In this document: piece after piece, positions 41,201-56,200 of the stretch
How positions within the stretch are numbered: position 1 is the stretch's first letter
Layout: every line of letters begins with the position of its first letter
Position numbers and translations under genes: made by a program
Notes under the pieces: generated by a model
The model's database searches: none
Told to the model about the DNA's origin: nothing
Seen by the model: only the letters and a program-made list of their open reading frames with translations
Source of the DNA: Zeugodacus cucurbitae
Taxonomy: Eukaryota; Arthropoda; Insecta; Diptera; Tephritidae
Length of the DNA: 64,000 bases
Reading direction: 5' to 3'
Assembly (NCBI RefSeq): GCF_028554725.1
Contig: NC_071670.1
Span: 52,937,501-53,001,500 of the forward strand

Positions 41201-44200
41201 AAGAAACTTGACAACTCTATGGCAAGCAAATGTCTGTAACCATTTAAATATTTTGGCGTGTAATCAAAATGTTTCCATAGTTGAAATGTAATAAAAGACA
41301 TTAATTGTCTAGGCATGTGTCTGTAAGTGTCGTCTGTCAATTAGTTTAACAAATTATCGTATAAATTACAAAATCTTGACTTTAATGCGAACGATTCATT
41401 GAATAAATTTCATGCGAAAATTCGATTTGGCAAGTATAATCTATTCCCACCGTGTATTGAATGAAATTTTGGGGAACGTGTATATATTTATGATACTCAT
41501 AGAATATGTGGTGTATAAATCAATAATTCATTCATTCATCGTGTGATGAATGGATATTTTTCTACACTACAATGAGATATTTATATTTATATTATATTTA
41601 TATTCATTATATTTCCGAAATCATAATTCCATAATCATAATCGACATTGGAATTGAGAAGAAATTCGAATTCATGCTTATAAAAATCGTTGCCTACATTT
41701 AGGCTAATATTGAAATAACTAAACCGAATAATCAATATATTAGATCTATAGGCAATATCTTAACATTATATTTAATAAGAAAAAATCTACAAATAATATC
41801 TATTCATCAACTAGCAATGCCACAAAGCTCCACTAAATATATTCCATTTTAGACAGTTTTAATGAAACTTACCTGGATGGTATTGCCTCATTTAATTGCC
41901 GTTGGATTTGTAATTTCTTCTCAATTTGTTCGATCGGGAATTGTGGTACCTCATATGGTGCGGAAATCTCATTGGGGAGACCATCTTCGGAGACTTCACC
42001 GGGCACCGGTGTCTTCGATAGACGTGCCGCTGCAGTAGAGGTGGGAGAATCAGCTCCTGTAATAACAAATGGTAGATAAAGTAAATAAATAAAGTATATA
42101 ATAAATAAAGTGTGAATTAAAAGTGAGGAAATTAACGCTTGAAGCTACCACAGTAATTCGAAGCTACTCTCTGCTGTGCATCTTAATTAGTACAAAGAGC
42201 TGCTGGCTGTAATCAACGCATCCTGCTGCCGTTCTTGATAAACACACAGTTGATACGAATAATCTATGTACTTCTGCAGCTCATTACCGCCACTATTGTT
42301 GTTGGCCTAGTTCTCACACCCTACAACAGCGCCATTAAAGCCAACACTCAAATTAATGGCGCTGCGGGTAAGACTGCACATAACTACAGGCGGAGAGCTC
42401 ACATTTGGCATGAAAATCAATATATCACTACTACGACTGACGGCACTGACGGCAAAGTGGCGGCGCTATTAAGTGCTACTGCACAGGCATTACCTCACAC
42501 GCCACACGCTCTCGCAAAAGTACACAACAACTATTTTGCGTGTTTTTTGTTTCTAGCTTTATTTGGTAGCTTGTCTTTTTTGCTTTGTTTTTTTTTCGAA
42601 ATGTGCTTTCAACTTTCGCGTCAGTGCGATAGGAACGCCTCGCTGTTGCTTGTTGCTGCTACTATCGTTGGTTTAGTTGGCTTGGCGGGGCGTTTTTATT
42701 GTAATTGGTTACCAAGCGATAGTTGTAAAGCGAAATAGGACACCTTCACGAACGTTATCCTAACATCAATCAACTATTCTCGTTTTTTATTAATTAATTT
42801 TCACTGCTCAACTTCGAAAGTCAACTAGAAAGACTAAGTTTCGCCCGCATTGCTCCGCTCACCTTTCATTGGGAAACCGAAAAGTTTAGCATCGACCAGC
42901 AGGCGATGTGATGAATCCATACGATTGAAATTCATTGCGAAAAACCTATGTACTGCTTGAGTTTACGCTCTTCGAAGCTGCTGTTCGATTTGAAAACCGA
43001 AAGTAACTAATATGACGCTGTTTCGTAGCAAAACAACTTAATTAGAATTCTAGACATTCATGCATAGCTGAGTGAGCTAGTATGTTGGATTTCCAGTGCA
43101 TTATGCCGATAAGCAGATTGTTGCGAGTGATAAGTGGACGTGATAGATAATGGTACAGTTGAATGAGACTGAAATGCGCTCGAGTAAACAAAACGCATAT
43201 TTATAATCTGTATGGTTCTATTGACCTGGTGTGTCTATTTATGGAATGCATGCTAAATTAAAGCAGTGTTTTGGTTTGTGAAAATTATAGATCATATTTT
43301 TGGTATTTCGTACTCAAATATATGTACATATTTAATAATAATACTAGAGTATTAATTTTATATTTTAAGTATTAATTAAATTGTTTTTGTTGCCCTTTCT
43401 CATGCTCACATATTACATATCAGATAATATCCGTAAATACCAAAAATCATAATGATGCGATGTCACAGCTTCTCTATAACACTTCGCACCCAAAACTTCC
43501 TTTTCCTCAGAGCAAAACATGACATTCATCACAGCTTATAAAGCACGTCACTTAACTAAACCATTTAAATAATCGCATCATATCTACAATATCACATGAC
43601 ATCGCATAATTGTATATGATCAATATCAAAGTTTATTTTTTCAATCATAACTTTCACATTTCTTCACTTTGTATCTCATTAAATATACCGAATCTATCAT
43701 ATCACATCAATAAACGAATGAAATTAAATCATATCAACATATGAAAAAATCATACAATCGCAATACATCACATCACAGCACATCAATTCAAATCATATCA
43801 CGTCATGAACACAATTAAATTCAGATCGTATGATATCAAAATATATCATATGAAAAACTTTTCCAATCGCATCATTTCACATCACATCGTATCAATGCAA
43901 GTCGTAACACGTCATCAACACAAATAGATTCCAATCGTATGATATCAATAAGTACATTATTTAACATCACTTCAATCCCATCATATCACAAACTACGCCA
44001 CAATATTTCGCAAGTTCTGCAACAGCACATGATATATAATCTACAATCACATCAATCAACCATCATTTAATACCAAAAAATCACATCTTAATTCACGTCG
44101 TATCATCACACATCGCTTCATCATTATTTCACAAATTACAGCAAATCACGTCCAGTCTTTTATACTTGATACCACATCAGATAATAGAAAATTACGTGAT

Positions 44201-47200
44201 ATGTAACACGACATGAAATCATATCATCATGATTGCACAAATTACATCGATGGGGGATGGGGTCATATGTAGAAGTTCACGCAAGTGAGGAAAGTTTCTG
44301 ATTGCCATTCACTTGGGAGTGGCCAGGAGCGATTCTTTTGCATATGACTCAAGCAGCGCACGACTTCCGGTTTTAAACCAAGTATCCTCTGGGAAGTCAA
44401 CAGACATCCGTTTGGAGGCGAGCTAAAGTGAGAAGGCGAAGCCCGCTTCTGCGGTTGTGTGTAGGGTTTGGGACCCACTACGGAAAAATGAAAGACCAAA
44501 CAGAGAACACTCTTGCCAACAGGTGCTACTTTGGACTGAGTAGGCAATTGAAAAGTAAAGTCCTCTCTCGAGGAACCAAAATCAAACTCTATAAGTCGCT
44601 TATTATTCCCGTCGATTATTATTCCAGACGATGGAACGATGAGCTGTACGATTTATACGATTTATACGATTTATACGACGACATTGACGTAGTTTATTAA
44701 GGTTCTTGAAGAGAAAACACGGTCTTGCGAATTATAGAATCAGACAAAAAATTTTAGTGCAACTTTTTATAAAGAAATACTATTATTTTGGTTCTCTGAC
44801 AAAAATTATTAAAAAATTATAATTATACTCTGGCAACAAAAGTTGCTAAGAGAGTATTATAGTTTTGTCCACATACCGGTTGTTTGTAAGCCCTAAAACT
44901 AAACGAGTTAGATATAAGGTTATATATACCAAAGTGATCATAAGAAGGTTAAGTTCGAAGAGGGGCGGAATCGGACCACTGATACGCCCACAAAATGACG
45001 ATAACCAAAAACACATAAAGAGCTATAACTAAGCCATAAATAAAGTTATGAAAATAAAATTTGGAACATAGAATCGCATTAGGGAGGGGCACATTTGAAT
45101 GTAATTTTTTTGGAAAAGTGGGCGTGACCCCGCCCCCAAATAGGTTTTTGTATATATCTTGCAAACCAATAAAGCTATATAAACCAAACTTTCTGAAGTT
45201 TTTTTTTCCTTATACAGTCCAAAAATGAAAGAAATCGGATAATAACCACGCCCACCTCCCATACAAAGGTTAGGTTGAAAATGACTAAAAGTGCGTTAAC
45301 TCACTAACGAGAAACGTCAGAAACACCAAATTTTACATAAGAAATGGCAGAAGGAAGCTGCACTGAGATTTTTTTACAAAATGGAAAATGGGCGTGGCGT
45401 CGCCCATTTATGGGTCAAAAACCATATCTCAAGAACTACTCTAGCGATTTCAATGAAATTCGGTATATAACACGTTCTTGACACCCTGATGACACTGGTG
45501 GAATATGGGCGAAATCGGTTCACAATTATGCCTACTTCCCATATAACGCAATTTTGAATCCTTCTGATTCTTTCACTTTATAAGATATACATAAAGAACG
45601 GATAAAGATAGCGAAATAAAACTTTACACAAATACTGTATTTGAGCTGTGACTTGTGGAAAAATTGTCAAAATCGGACCATGACTTTTCAAGGCCCCTGA
45701 TACCAAACATCAAGAACTCAGTGCCTAAGGGTAATTTTTCACCCAAAATATAGGTAAATCTCTAAATAAATTGCGAGAGTATAAAATGTTCGGTTGCACC
45801 CGAACTTAGCCTTTCCTTACTTGTTTTTAATTTACATTACAATAATCAGTAAAAAATGGAACCACCAAATACAATTACGAAAATAAGAATAGGAACAAAT
45901 ATTTGTTTACAATTTACGACTACAATGTAATTTATTTTATTTGCGGTTAATTATGGAATTTTTATATTTCACGCTACTGATCAGCGACTGTTCAATTGAT
46001 AAGACATCGATTGATAAGTTAATTTTTATTACAGAAATCTATGTATGCATGTACGGACAGCGACCTTGCTTTTCAGAATATAATTTGTATGAAATGTGTT
46101 CTAATAATATTGAATTGTTGAAGTACTTGAATAATCGACATATTTTAAATAATCATAGTAGCCACTTTAGACGCTAGGCAACTGATAAAAATAATTTTAA
46201 TATTTTCTAATATGGCAATGATGTCAAAATATAAAATATTTATATTAATATGAAAATACTAAAAATCTTTTATTAACAATGTATGGCATTCAAACACAAC
46301 CACTTACTGGGTGATATGGCTCCAGGTCCTGATATGGAACGCATAACACGATGCGTAGTCACAAAGGGATAACGACTGATACGCGGCTCTGGTATATCAA
46401 TCGAATCGGTTGAATCCAATGCATGTACACCGCGTAGACTCATCTTTATTTATATTATTTTTATTGCTTTTTCACTAGTTCTTTTTGTATTTACACAGCT
46501 ATTTTTTATGTTTAACTGATTTTCACTTATGCAACAAAATGCAAATTTACGTTAAGACACAATAATTTACGCACAATTTTATTATTTATTATAATATTTG
46601 CAATTTTATCTATTTGTTGTTTCTAAAGAGCCGCCAAAATGAAGTAAAAATTGTCGAAATGTCAACCGTCGTCGAGAACAGCACAAAAATTAATTTGCAG
46701 CAAAAATAAATTCTCTTTTGAAAGTCTAAATTTTGTTGACTTAATATTTGTGATTTTTCTTTGATGTTCGGCAAGTAAATAAAAGCATTTATTGTATAAA
46801 CTGATTCGTGAATTCGTGTAAATCACAGCTATTTGTTTGACTTTGTTATGAAAATTGTGTTGCTATTTATCGCCTTTTCATTTTATCGCCTTTTGTTTAT
46901 TTATATCAGCTGATGTTTTTTACTTTTCGTTAATTTTACAATTTTCATTTTCATTATTTATTTATCTTTTTTCGCCTTCTCGAGCGGTGCAAATGTTGCC
47001 AGAGTGCTTGTGTTTTATCTATACGCTATCTATTGCAAGCAATGTTGTCAAATAGTAAACGAAGGGGAATTTGAAAAATAACTAGTTTGCTCCAACATTA
47101 TTTTGGAACATGATAAATTTGATTCAAATTAAAATGAAAATGGTACGTACGATAGTCTTGGAACATTTTAATCCTGTAAATCATAGAGGTATTATAATTA

Positions 47201-50200
47201 CCTGGATTTTTAGAGGCAAATTTAGACCAGACACACATTAAAAAAGTATAATTAAAAGCCTCCAAAAATTTCAATATTTTTCAAATCACCGTTAGCAACC
47301 TTCCCAAGAAATTTCGCAAAGCATTTATAAAACGTTAAGAATATAAAATGATATAAAATGATAGACCTTATGAGCTCAACGAAGACGCTTACTTTATCTC
47401 TAAATTTAATTATTGCGCCGTTCAGTCAATTAGGTCAATGATCCAGAGTAATATTCATTTTTACGAAATAAACGAGGTAAAATCAATCATTTTGTTAGAT
47501 ATAATTTTTGGAATCGAACTTTAGTGAAGTTGGGAAAATATTGAAGTCTTTCATATAGATAACTCCGATTCACTAAAAATTTGTATATGTATATATTTAT
47601 ATTATTGTCGGTTATAAAAACATTTGTTCTACGATTTTTCCTATAAGTTATTATTTTAGATTTTACAGGGTATTTAGAGAAACCACTAGGTGCTCATTAG
47701 AGAAATACATTTTAAATATATATTTTTACAAAAATCCACATTATATTTATATGTGGCCATCGTGCACGATCTCCTAAAACCACTTCATTCGTCATCATTG
47801 TTCGTCACTTGAAAGTACAAAATTGTCCTTGAAATTATTTTTTTGATGCACTGTTAGTCAAGTCAAAATTTACAAAACTCACACACAAAATGGCGACTGA
47901 ACTAAAAGTTAACGGATATATCAAAGCAAAAGGTCACGTAATGTATTATTTAAAAATGGATGTTTATACATAAAACATTTACAAAAATAGCGGATGGTTC
48001 CTGGAGGAAGCGCCAGGCGTTTAATGGTTAAAACAATAATAGTCAAAATAGATATATTTATCAGGTTTTCGAAAGGATCTATACTTTGTGTTATATATTT
48101 ATAGCTTTGTGATTTAAATATCTCGAATAATGTATAGGAATATAATATACTATACATATATGTATTTAAGAAAAGTTCATAAAATCTAATTGTGACAAAA
48201 ATAAGTTTCAAATATGATACTGAAATCTTTTTCTATCGTGATATACTTTGGCTTAACTAACACGAAAAAAAATAATAATCGAACGGAGTCAAATTACATG
48301 ACCTAGATGCCCATTTTCAAAGACTTATTTCTTGACCTGTTGAGGTTGGTAAAGCATCCAATAAATGAATAATTTCAGTTGCTGTGGGGTTTGTTGTATA
48401 ATCCTGTTAGACCCATTCAGCATTTATATAATTGATATTGACCAGGAATCAAAGAATATATTGCCTTTAGTGCTTTTTGCGCCCATGTTAATGTGTGGAC
48501 TAACTTTGGTATCAAACCATAAGAGACAGTAGTTTATTCACAAAGGAAGAGATGATTAAGTCCATATGTCTCTATAAGATTCTATACGTCTAGCAAAACT
48601 AGCAGCACAGAAATATTTTGGTCAGTAGTCTTACTACTCCGAAACAAATAATTGGTTCTTCTACATAGTTTAATTAAACTCGCTCGAATAGATGCATTTA
48701 TAGTTCAGCCTGACGTATTCTGAAAAATGAGGCCACAATTTTTAAACAGACATTTGAGAGCATTTGTCAGTTAGTCATAAGCTTCACATACCCTAACGTG
48801 CAACCATACCTAGTATATAATCAAATTGCAGTACATGTCAATATGTCAACGAACGATTTACGAATTAGACAATTCAAAAAATTCCCCATTCAAAGGTAAT
48901 TGACTGCACAATGAATTTGCGATTTATGCGAGCATTTCGCCGAGTCAGTCCGAGCACACATCTGCTGTTGGTATAATGACAAAGCAATGAAAATAACAAT
49001 GCGGCGCCAAAATATAAATAAATGTTTGAATAGACACGAAAGTGTTAAATGAAATGAGGGTGATACAAATTTATCCACATAGTCTATAATTTGGACTTTT
49101 TTGTTACAAGTTGTGCCCCAACATTACATAACCTATAACAGAAGAAACTTATGTATTCAATAAAAACTGGTAAAAAAAATTTCGACGAAAAAATGTGTCA
49201 GTTAAGGAGATGTTCTTGCGTGAAGATGTACGATACAATTTTTATTTAGAAGCAAAATTATATTAACAATTTAAAAGTTATAATTTATTAGGCACACCCT
49301 AATGCTGCTTCACCTGTTAGGCTAAATATACATATGTATATGTAGAACCATATACAATGAATAAAGACTATCTTTCTTTGTCATGGTCACGGCGCAATTA
49401 TTAACCACACGCTAAACTAAGAGACAACGAAGGTTTGTCCGTATGTATTTGCTGTATATAAATTTAATGTTTTGTTTACAAAAGTGGATCAATATAAAAG
49501 GAATGAAATCGTGTGTGCGTATACATATATATCGCCATATGCAACATTAAGAGATCTCTCTAGAGACCGCATGCAATGGACTTGCGAGCTACCGCTTTCG
49601 GTTTGGCAAACATCCAATATTATTAATGACCGGCAGATGGCTAAAAGAGTACTTCGTCAAAATTAGGTTAATAATTTGTTCGAAATCATATGAACATAAG
49701 TTTTAATAAGGAAAGTAATAATTCAAACAAATTAAAATATTATAAATAAATTTAATAGCTATTTTAGTTTTAAAACTAATTAAATTATTATGCTATTCAT
49801 AAAAATAGACAGAAGGGGCAATAAATATTTCAACAAGACCTTTGGTCTGTCATTTTGGATTCTCAATTTATATTTTTTGCGAATTTCGGATCCGATCAGT
49901 ACAAAATTTTTTGAAAACAAAAAATATAATACCCTCATGTTTAAAAAACTGTTTGAATCAGGTATATTAAGATAATCAGAGATATGTCAAGGATCAAGGT
50001 TAACTTAAGCTTGGGCTCTGTACCATAGTAGTTTAGAGAGCGGAAAAAGACACCCCAGCGATCTGAATCAACTATACAGACAAGCAAAACGGAAGCTATA
50101 GGAGCGACATTCTGTTGAGAGAACATGAGAACATTGACTCAGGTGCGTTGTTAGACTTTCTTAAGGCAGTAGTCTGCTTTACAGGCTTCAAAAAATCGAT

Positions 50201-53200
50201 TTTTTTGTTTTGTTTTAAATCTCTTCCAAAACTATCCAAGAATTCCAGAGGCCAATTCGACATATTTTCGAAGCTAGAGCAGTTTTAGTTGGACAAAAGT
50301 ATTATTTAAACTACTTGTTTTGCAACTTAAAGTCAATTTTTTTTTTTTTCTTAAAAAAGTGATTTTTTTTTTTCAAACTTCGAAAAAATTTGGAATTTTA
50401 TAACTTCGTCGGTATTTTTTTAGTTCGCAAAGAAAAGAAACTTATAAAAATTAAAAAAAAAAATTTGGTTCGACTGTTTCAGATGCATCGCACGACCTCC
50501 ATCACCGGCACCGATTTACAAGTGCAGACCCCAGGAGCTCCAGAAAAATACTTACAACTTTGAAAAAATTTCAATATTTTTTAATAATAAATATTGTTTT
50601 TTCAGCCTTAAATATAGTCGTCTTTAAATTCCGTTTACAGCAATCATTTCCTTCCCTTAAAAAAAAAATGCTAAAAAACGGGTTTTTTCGGCTTCTAAAG
50701 CAGACTACCTACTGCCTTAATACGAATGTATTAGTTGGGATTTACTATAAACAAAAGGTCACATTAGAAAAAGTCTGTAATGCCAATCACACCTTAGCAG
50801 AGAAAAATAAATTCCCAGTTCATTCTGGCTATGAAAAAAATATTAATAGAAACCATCATGTATTCGAAGGCGACTTTAACCTTATAGTAGACTCTTAAAT
50901 TATCAAATGAACCAACTCCGTCGAACATTTAGCAAATCTATACTACTATTATAAAGAGGAAAGATTTGTATGTATGTTTGTATTGAATAAACTCAAAAAC
51001 TATTGTGCCGATTTCAAAAACTCTTTCACCATTGGAAAGCTACATTCACCCTGAGTAACATAGGCTGTATATAGGCAAGAATCTCAACTTTCTGGAAATA
51101 GTTGTCTTGCAAGTCATTCTCTTCGCATCGCAATCGCGTGCTAGAGAGTCGAATAAAGAGCGCTCGCAGCTGCTTGCTGAACAAAATTTCAAAACTTCCC
51201 AAGTTCGCGCTTGAGCGTGTACAGCGGCTTGAAGAACAAAATATTAGGAATATACAAGCTCGTACTAGGGCGTCGAACTCTGATGCATTTTCAACGCCTT
51301 CATAATCAGAGAGGAAGACATCGGACATCAAAGACTAGAGGTCGTAATCAAGTTTTAACTTATTGCAAATAAAATATCACTTCATGTTCGAATTTTCCTA
51401 ATTTTACTTTTTTAAAATTAACCCAGGCAAGAAACGGGAAAATACATACATATACATATATATAGTATGTAAAAACTTATAACTTTTGACATATTTGTTT
51501 TTTTTTTTTGAAGCCGGAGCTGTCTGCTAGTATATTATATATTGAGGAGACAAACCAACTAATTGCTAAAATTTAAACGAGTACAGCTTTCTGTTCAACA
51601 TCAAAGCACTTAAACATTGAAATTAATTAATAGTTTTGAGTATGTCAAACAAATATCACTAGAACAACTAAACAAAGTATTTAATGCTATTAAAATCAAT
51701 TGTTGTACAAAAGTACTATGTATTAATTAAGACATTCTCTAAAATCTTTGCGCTCAAGCAGAATTGTATATACGAACCAAGTGTTAGTACATTTTTAATT
51801 GTCACTATGCTAGAATTCTTGCATAAATGTTTATTTGTTTTTGGGAAGTTATCAACTGGCTATACTTATATAGTGCGACATAGTATATATTATCTTGTAA
51901 ATAAACATATATGAATGTGACGTTTTAATCACTTTATTTACGACACATTGAACCTGAAAGACACTCAAAATACAAGTACAATACAATCTTATTCATATAT
52001 GTATGTATATACATATGTAGATATGTATATATGAATAAATGTTTGTTCTTATTGTCACTTCGGACTATTGTACAATCTATTTTTTCGCAGATTGTTCATG
52101 TACAATGTTATTATTTTATGGCTTTACAAATTGTTAAGAAATGCAATGGGACTATCTTTTAGACAGTATATATGTACATAGATACATACATTTGTACATG
52201 AACTATATGTTTTACAAAATTCGTATTCTTATTATTTAAGTGACGTCGAGCTTAGGAATATTTCCACGCGATATTTTGTTGGCTTATCACCGTAGAACAC
52301 TTAATTTTATATTTATAGGGCTATAATTTTGGTTTTTGAAAAAAAAAATATATATTAAATTGTCTACATTAATATTGTCGACTTTAAAATAGTCTCAATT
52401 CGATATTATACACTTGTTTCAGCGCTTCCACCAATGGTCGAAACACTTCAAAAACGCATTTATTGGGATAGCTTTTGGCTTTTTCAGCGATTTCTCGTAT
52501 GCTTGTAAAACGACGATCCTTTAAGGTTATGGAAACGGAATAAAGACACACGGAGTCATGTCTGGCGAATATAAAGGCTGGGGCATCGTGATAGTATTGT
52601 TTGTGCCCATTAATTCACCAAGTGGGATCTTTTAACATTTCATTTCTTTTTTTTTTTCATTTTTTGAACACATCTCGTACATATATGTATGTAGATATAT
52701 CTTAATACAACTGAAAACATTTCAAAATAACCTTGCTCACTTGGCTGGACCATTTCAGCTATTTCTCAATTTACATACAATGAAGCAACTAACTAATTGC
52801 CCATTAATTGACAATAAATTGAGTTGTGAGAAAATTAAAGGTTAACAAAAAGTGTTTTATCTACTCTGTAATTCTTAAGTTAACACAACATACACCAAGT
52901 TCAACAACTAAGTAAATATCCAATAAAGATCAGTGTCTAGTTCATGCCGATTTACAATTATTTTTTGCAAAAACACAATGAACTCGACAAAAAATGTGTA
53001 GGTGGTCGTAAAGGAAAACAAATGACTCATATCATCAATGAATATAGACTTTCATTCATATATAATTTCACAACCTTCTACAAATCTGAATGCATTAATT
53101 GTTAAATTGGTGCATTGACCTGTTTATTACAATCACAATAAAGGTTTAAAATTCTCATTACAATGTCAATGCCCTTATTTATTTTCTACAACTTAATCCC

Positions 53201-56200
53201 TTCCGTCAACGGAAGACGAGTGTTTCTTTTTTCTCTGACAGTTATAAGTAATACTAGAAAATTAAATGCGTTCCAAAACCTGTGTTGTGTTTATGTTGTT
53301 TTTTAATACTCTCCCTTAAACGACATTTTTATAGTTAGGGAAAATATGGGATATAGCATAGTATTTATTATCACCTTTTTCTGACCATAGGTTCTAACCG
53401 TTCAAAGTTTCAAGTGATTATTCGAAGATTAACTTATATACGTGTAAACATATATCTCTCAATAAGATGTCTCAGAATACCTGGCCTATGGAGAGATCAC
53501 CAAACTATTCGCAACGAACTGCTTTTCAGATAACTCCTATAATATAATAAAACATAATTTCTTTCAGAGATACTTCTTTGGATTCAAGTATTTCTATCAT
53601 TTCTATAAGCTCAATTAGTGCTGGGAACCATATAAATATAAAATCTTGAAATCAAAAAATATTAAAATGTCAAAAAATTCCAAGATTCAACTAACACACA
53701 ATTTAATTCCCGCATTCATGTCTCTTCTGAAACTATAATTATCGTTATTATTATTTGCATGCCTACAGCTGACGCCTACGATGCCACGCAACCCCATCAC
53801 CTCACAAATATTGCCCACTACCCATCCACAAGTGCAACCACAAATATTTTGATTAAAAAGCAACGAAAAGTATAATATCTCTCCATTGCTATTCATCACT
53901 CGCACTGTAAGTAAACACATTGCAAAAAGATAAATGAAGGAAAATTATAGAAGAGAAAAGTAAATAAATAAGAGCATGTCATTTATAAGCGCACAATAAA
54001 GGCGTACCGAGCATGAAAATTTGCAAACGATAATGACGTGCAACGCTCTGACTTTGGCAACAGCACAAATGACGCAGTGGGCGCGCCAACGATGGCGACA
54101 GCAGCGTTGCGGTCTATAATATTTGGTGCATGGAGTGTACTGAGTGGAAGTATAAATATGTTTCACAAAGGGGTTTTCAATTGGCACTCGATGTTGGCGA
54201 CCGAAAGCTGATGAACGATGGCGGCCCAAACTTATGGCAAATTGCCATTGCCAGACTGGTCAATTTAAACAGAGCCTGGAACCATAGGATGATAGTGGAG
54301 CCTTTGGCATTCGAGTAAACTGTCAGTGAATTTGACAGTTATGTATTTGTTGATGACGAAATGCTTAGAAATTTCGACAGCTAAGTCTCTTTGTCTTCTT
54401 GAAGTGCATTTGACAGATACTCATTAGTTCGTGACGTCATGAACGACAAGAGAGGAATGCTTTGTTTACAACTACTATGAAGATTTGACAGTTCGCTTTG
54501 TTTATGACGTTGTACGTCACGAAGAATCGTTCATCCAACTCAGTTGACGATAATAACATTGAGTTGTCAATATCCCTAGTATACTAGACTCGAAATTATT
54601 TGGGGCATGTTTTGTGCCGATACAACAACTACAAAGTCTTTGCTATAAACGACAAATGCAAGCAATCTTTACAACAAATTAGAGTAAATTTCTCCATGTG
54701 TAACCTACGAAGATAGAGTGGATATTAGAATAGGGGAAACTCAAACGACATAATAAATCTAGATACTTAGAAAATAGTTGGTTAATTGAACTTTGAAAAT
54801 CCATGAAGGTGGTCACAATTCATATAAATATTTTATCGATCCTATTGTAACACCCTTTACTAAATTTTATAAACATTCCACAAGTCAAGTGCCTCTGTCA
54901 ATATGTCCCTCAAAACGAAAATAAGTTTCTATCGTCAATTAGACCGCTCCATAACATTAATTTCACTTTTCTTTGGTCAACGATATTTATCGATATTTCA
55001 ATGATCGACCATTTTAGTTATCGAGATCTTTCGTCACAGAATACAATTTCGTCAGCGATGCAATGTTTTGTATAATCTCCCTAAATGTCAAAACAAAACA
55101 ACAGAGCACACACAACACAATGCAACACTGCACCACACAACGCGAGCACTAGCAATAGCAACAACAATATTTATATTTCTTCATTGCAATGACAATTCTG
55201 TCAGCGATTTATCATCATTGCGTTGCATAACAACAAATTTTCTTCACTGCGTTTTTACTCAGCTGCCCATAGGCGGCACCATCACTGTTTATCAACGAGA
55301 ACACTTCCGAGATTTATTTATGCGATTTACACATTTTCCCACACAACAAATAGAATTTCATTTCATTTCATTAATTACAATGCACAATGTGCGACGTAGT
55401 CACATCTAGATTGAGGAGTTGAACCGTTGAGCACTTGGCACTTGGCTGATGGCCGGTTGGGCGGTTGGCACTTGGCTTCTTCTTTGGTTTATTGCAATCG
55501 CACTGCAATCGCCGTTTGTCAGTTGACAAAGGAAATTTAGTTTTCCGCTTGAAAATCCACGATAAACTGAACCGATTTGCTTAGCACACTCACCAAAGGC
55601 AAGGCGAAATGACGCCGTCGAGCGATCGAAACAAAAGATTTCTAGGCGTGAGTGTGGCGGAGCTACTACAATGGTACATAAATGATGGGATAATATTAAA
55701 CAAATGAAAGTGCACATACAACCACACATTCACACAAAGATATGTGCATACATTTGAACCAAAGCAGCGAAGGAAATACATACATATATAGAACCAGCGA
55801 GTTGCACGGTGTAGGGGGTCTGCGAGCGCTACGACGACAACGAAAACGCTAACAATTGCTAAGGCAACAAGAGCAACAAAATCGCTAATAAATACAAGTG
55901 TAAACAATGTGGAATACATATTTTGATGCATTAGTGTGTTGCAAGGCGCTACATTCGACATTCCATGCTGAAGAACTGCGAGGTGTTCTTTGTTGGATAG
56001 GTGAAGAACTTTGGAGCTGTCTGAACAGTTTTGTTGTGTTCTTTTAAGGATTATATGATATTTGGCTGTTGGAAACCGATGTTTTTTCGATAAAATTATC
56101 GATAGGTATGTAACTTTTGTAAACTCCAACAAGGGAGTTCCCTGGCCAGAAGGCTTACTAAAAATTTATTTCAATTTTAATTTAGTCCTCAAAAAAGACC

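Larger units (their letters stand above)
35246..41872. other. large AMPdeam intron with LINE insertions
   Basis: Between the alternative exons at 35.2 and 41.9 kb. Contains two 3' ends of one LINE family (36.4 and 39.0 kb), an intact-frame jockey-type LINE fragment (39.56-40.63 kb), CA-rich microsatellites (38.1-38.7 kb) and unrecognised AT-rich DNA (40.8-41.87 kb). Confidence 0.6.
42936..46307. other. AMPdeam intron between the 42.9 and 46.3 kb first exons
   Basis: Contains an ATCA-rich repeated tract (43420-44230), a LINE remnant (44270-44760) and family A copy 3 (44825-45827). The 42936-43200 stretch should hold the promoter and 5' UTR of the MNFNRMDSSH isoform; no clear TATA or Inr is visible. 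Confidence 0.5.

Noticed and set aside
54130..54318. 62-codon plus-strand frame in a GC-richer patch
   Set aside because: No recognised domain, and an overlapping open frame lies on the other strand; more likely composition than coding. Kept only as part of a possible regulatory patch.
55590..56132. 180-codon minus-strand frame
   Set aside because: Starts and ends in non-coding-looking DNA, contains microsatellite-derived runs (FVVVVALA, VCTYLCVNVWLY), no splice partner or family resemblance.
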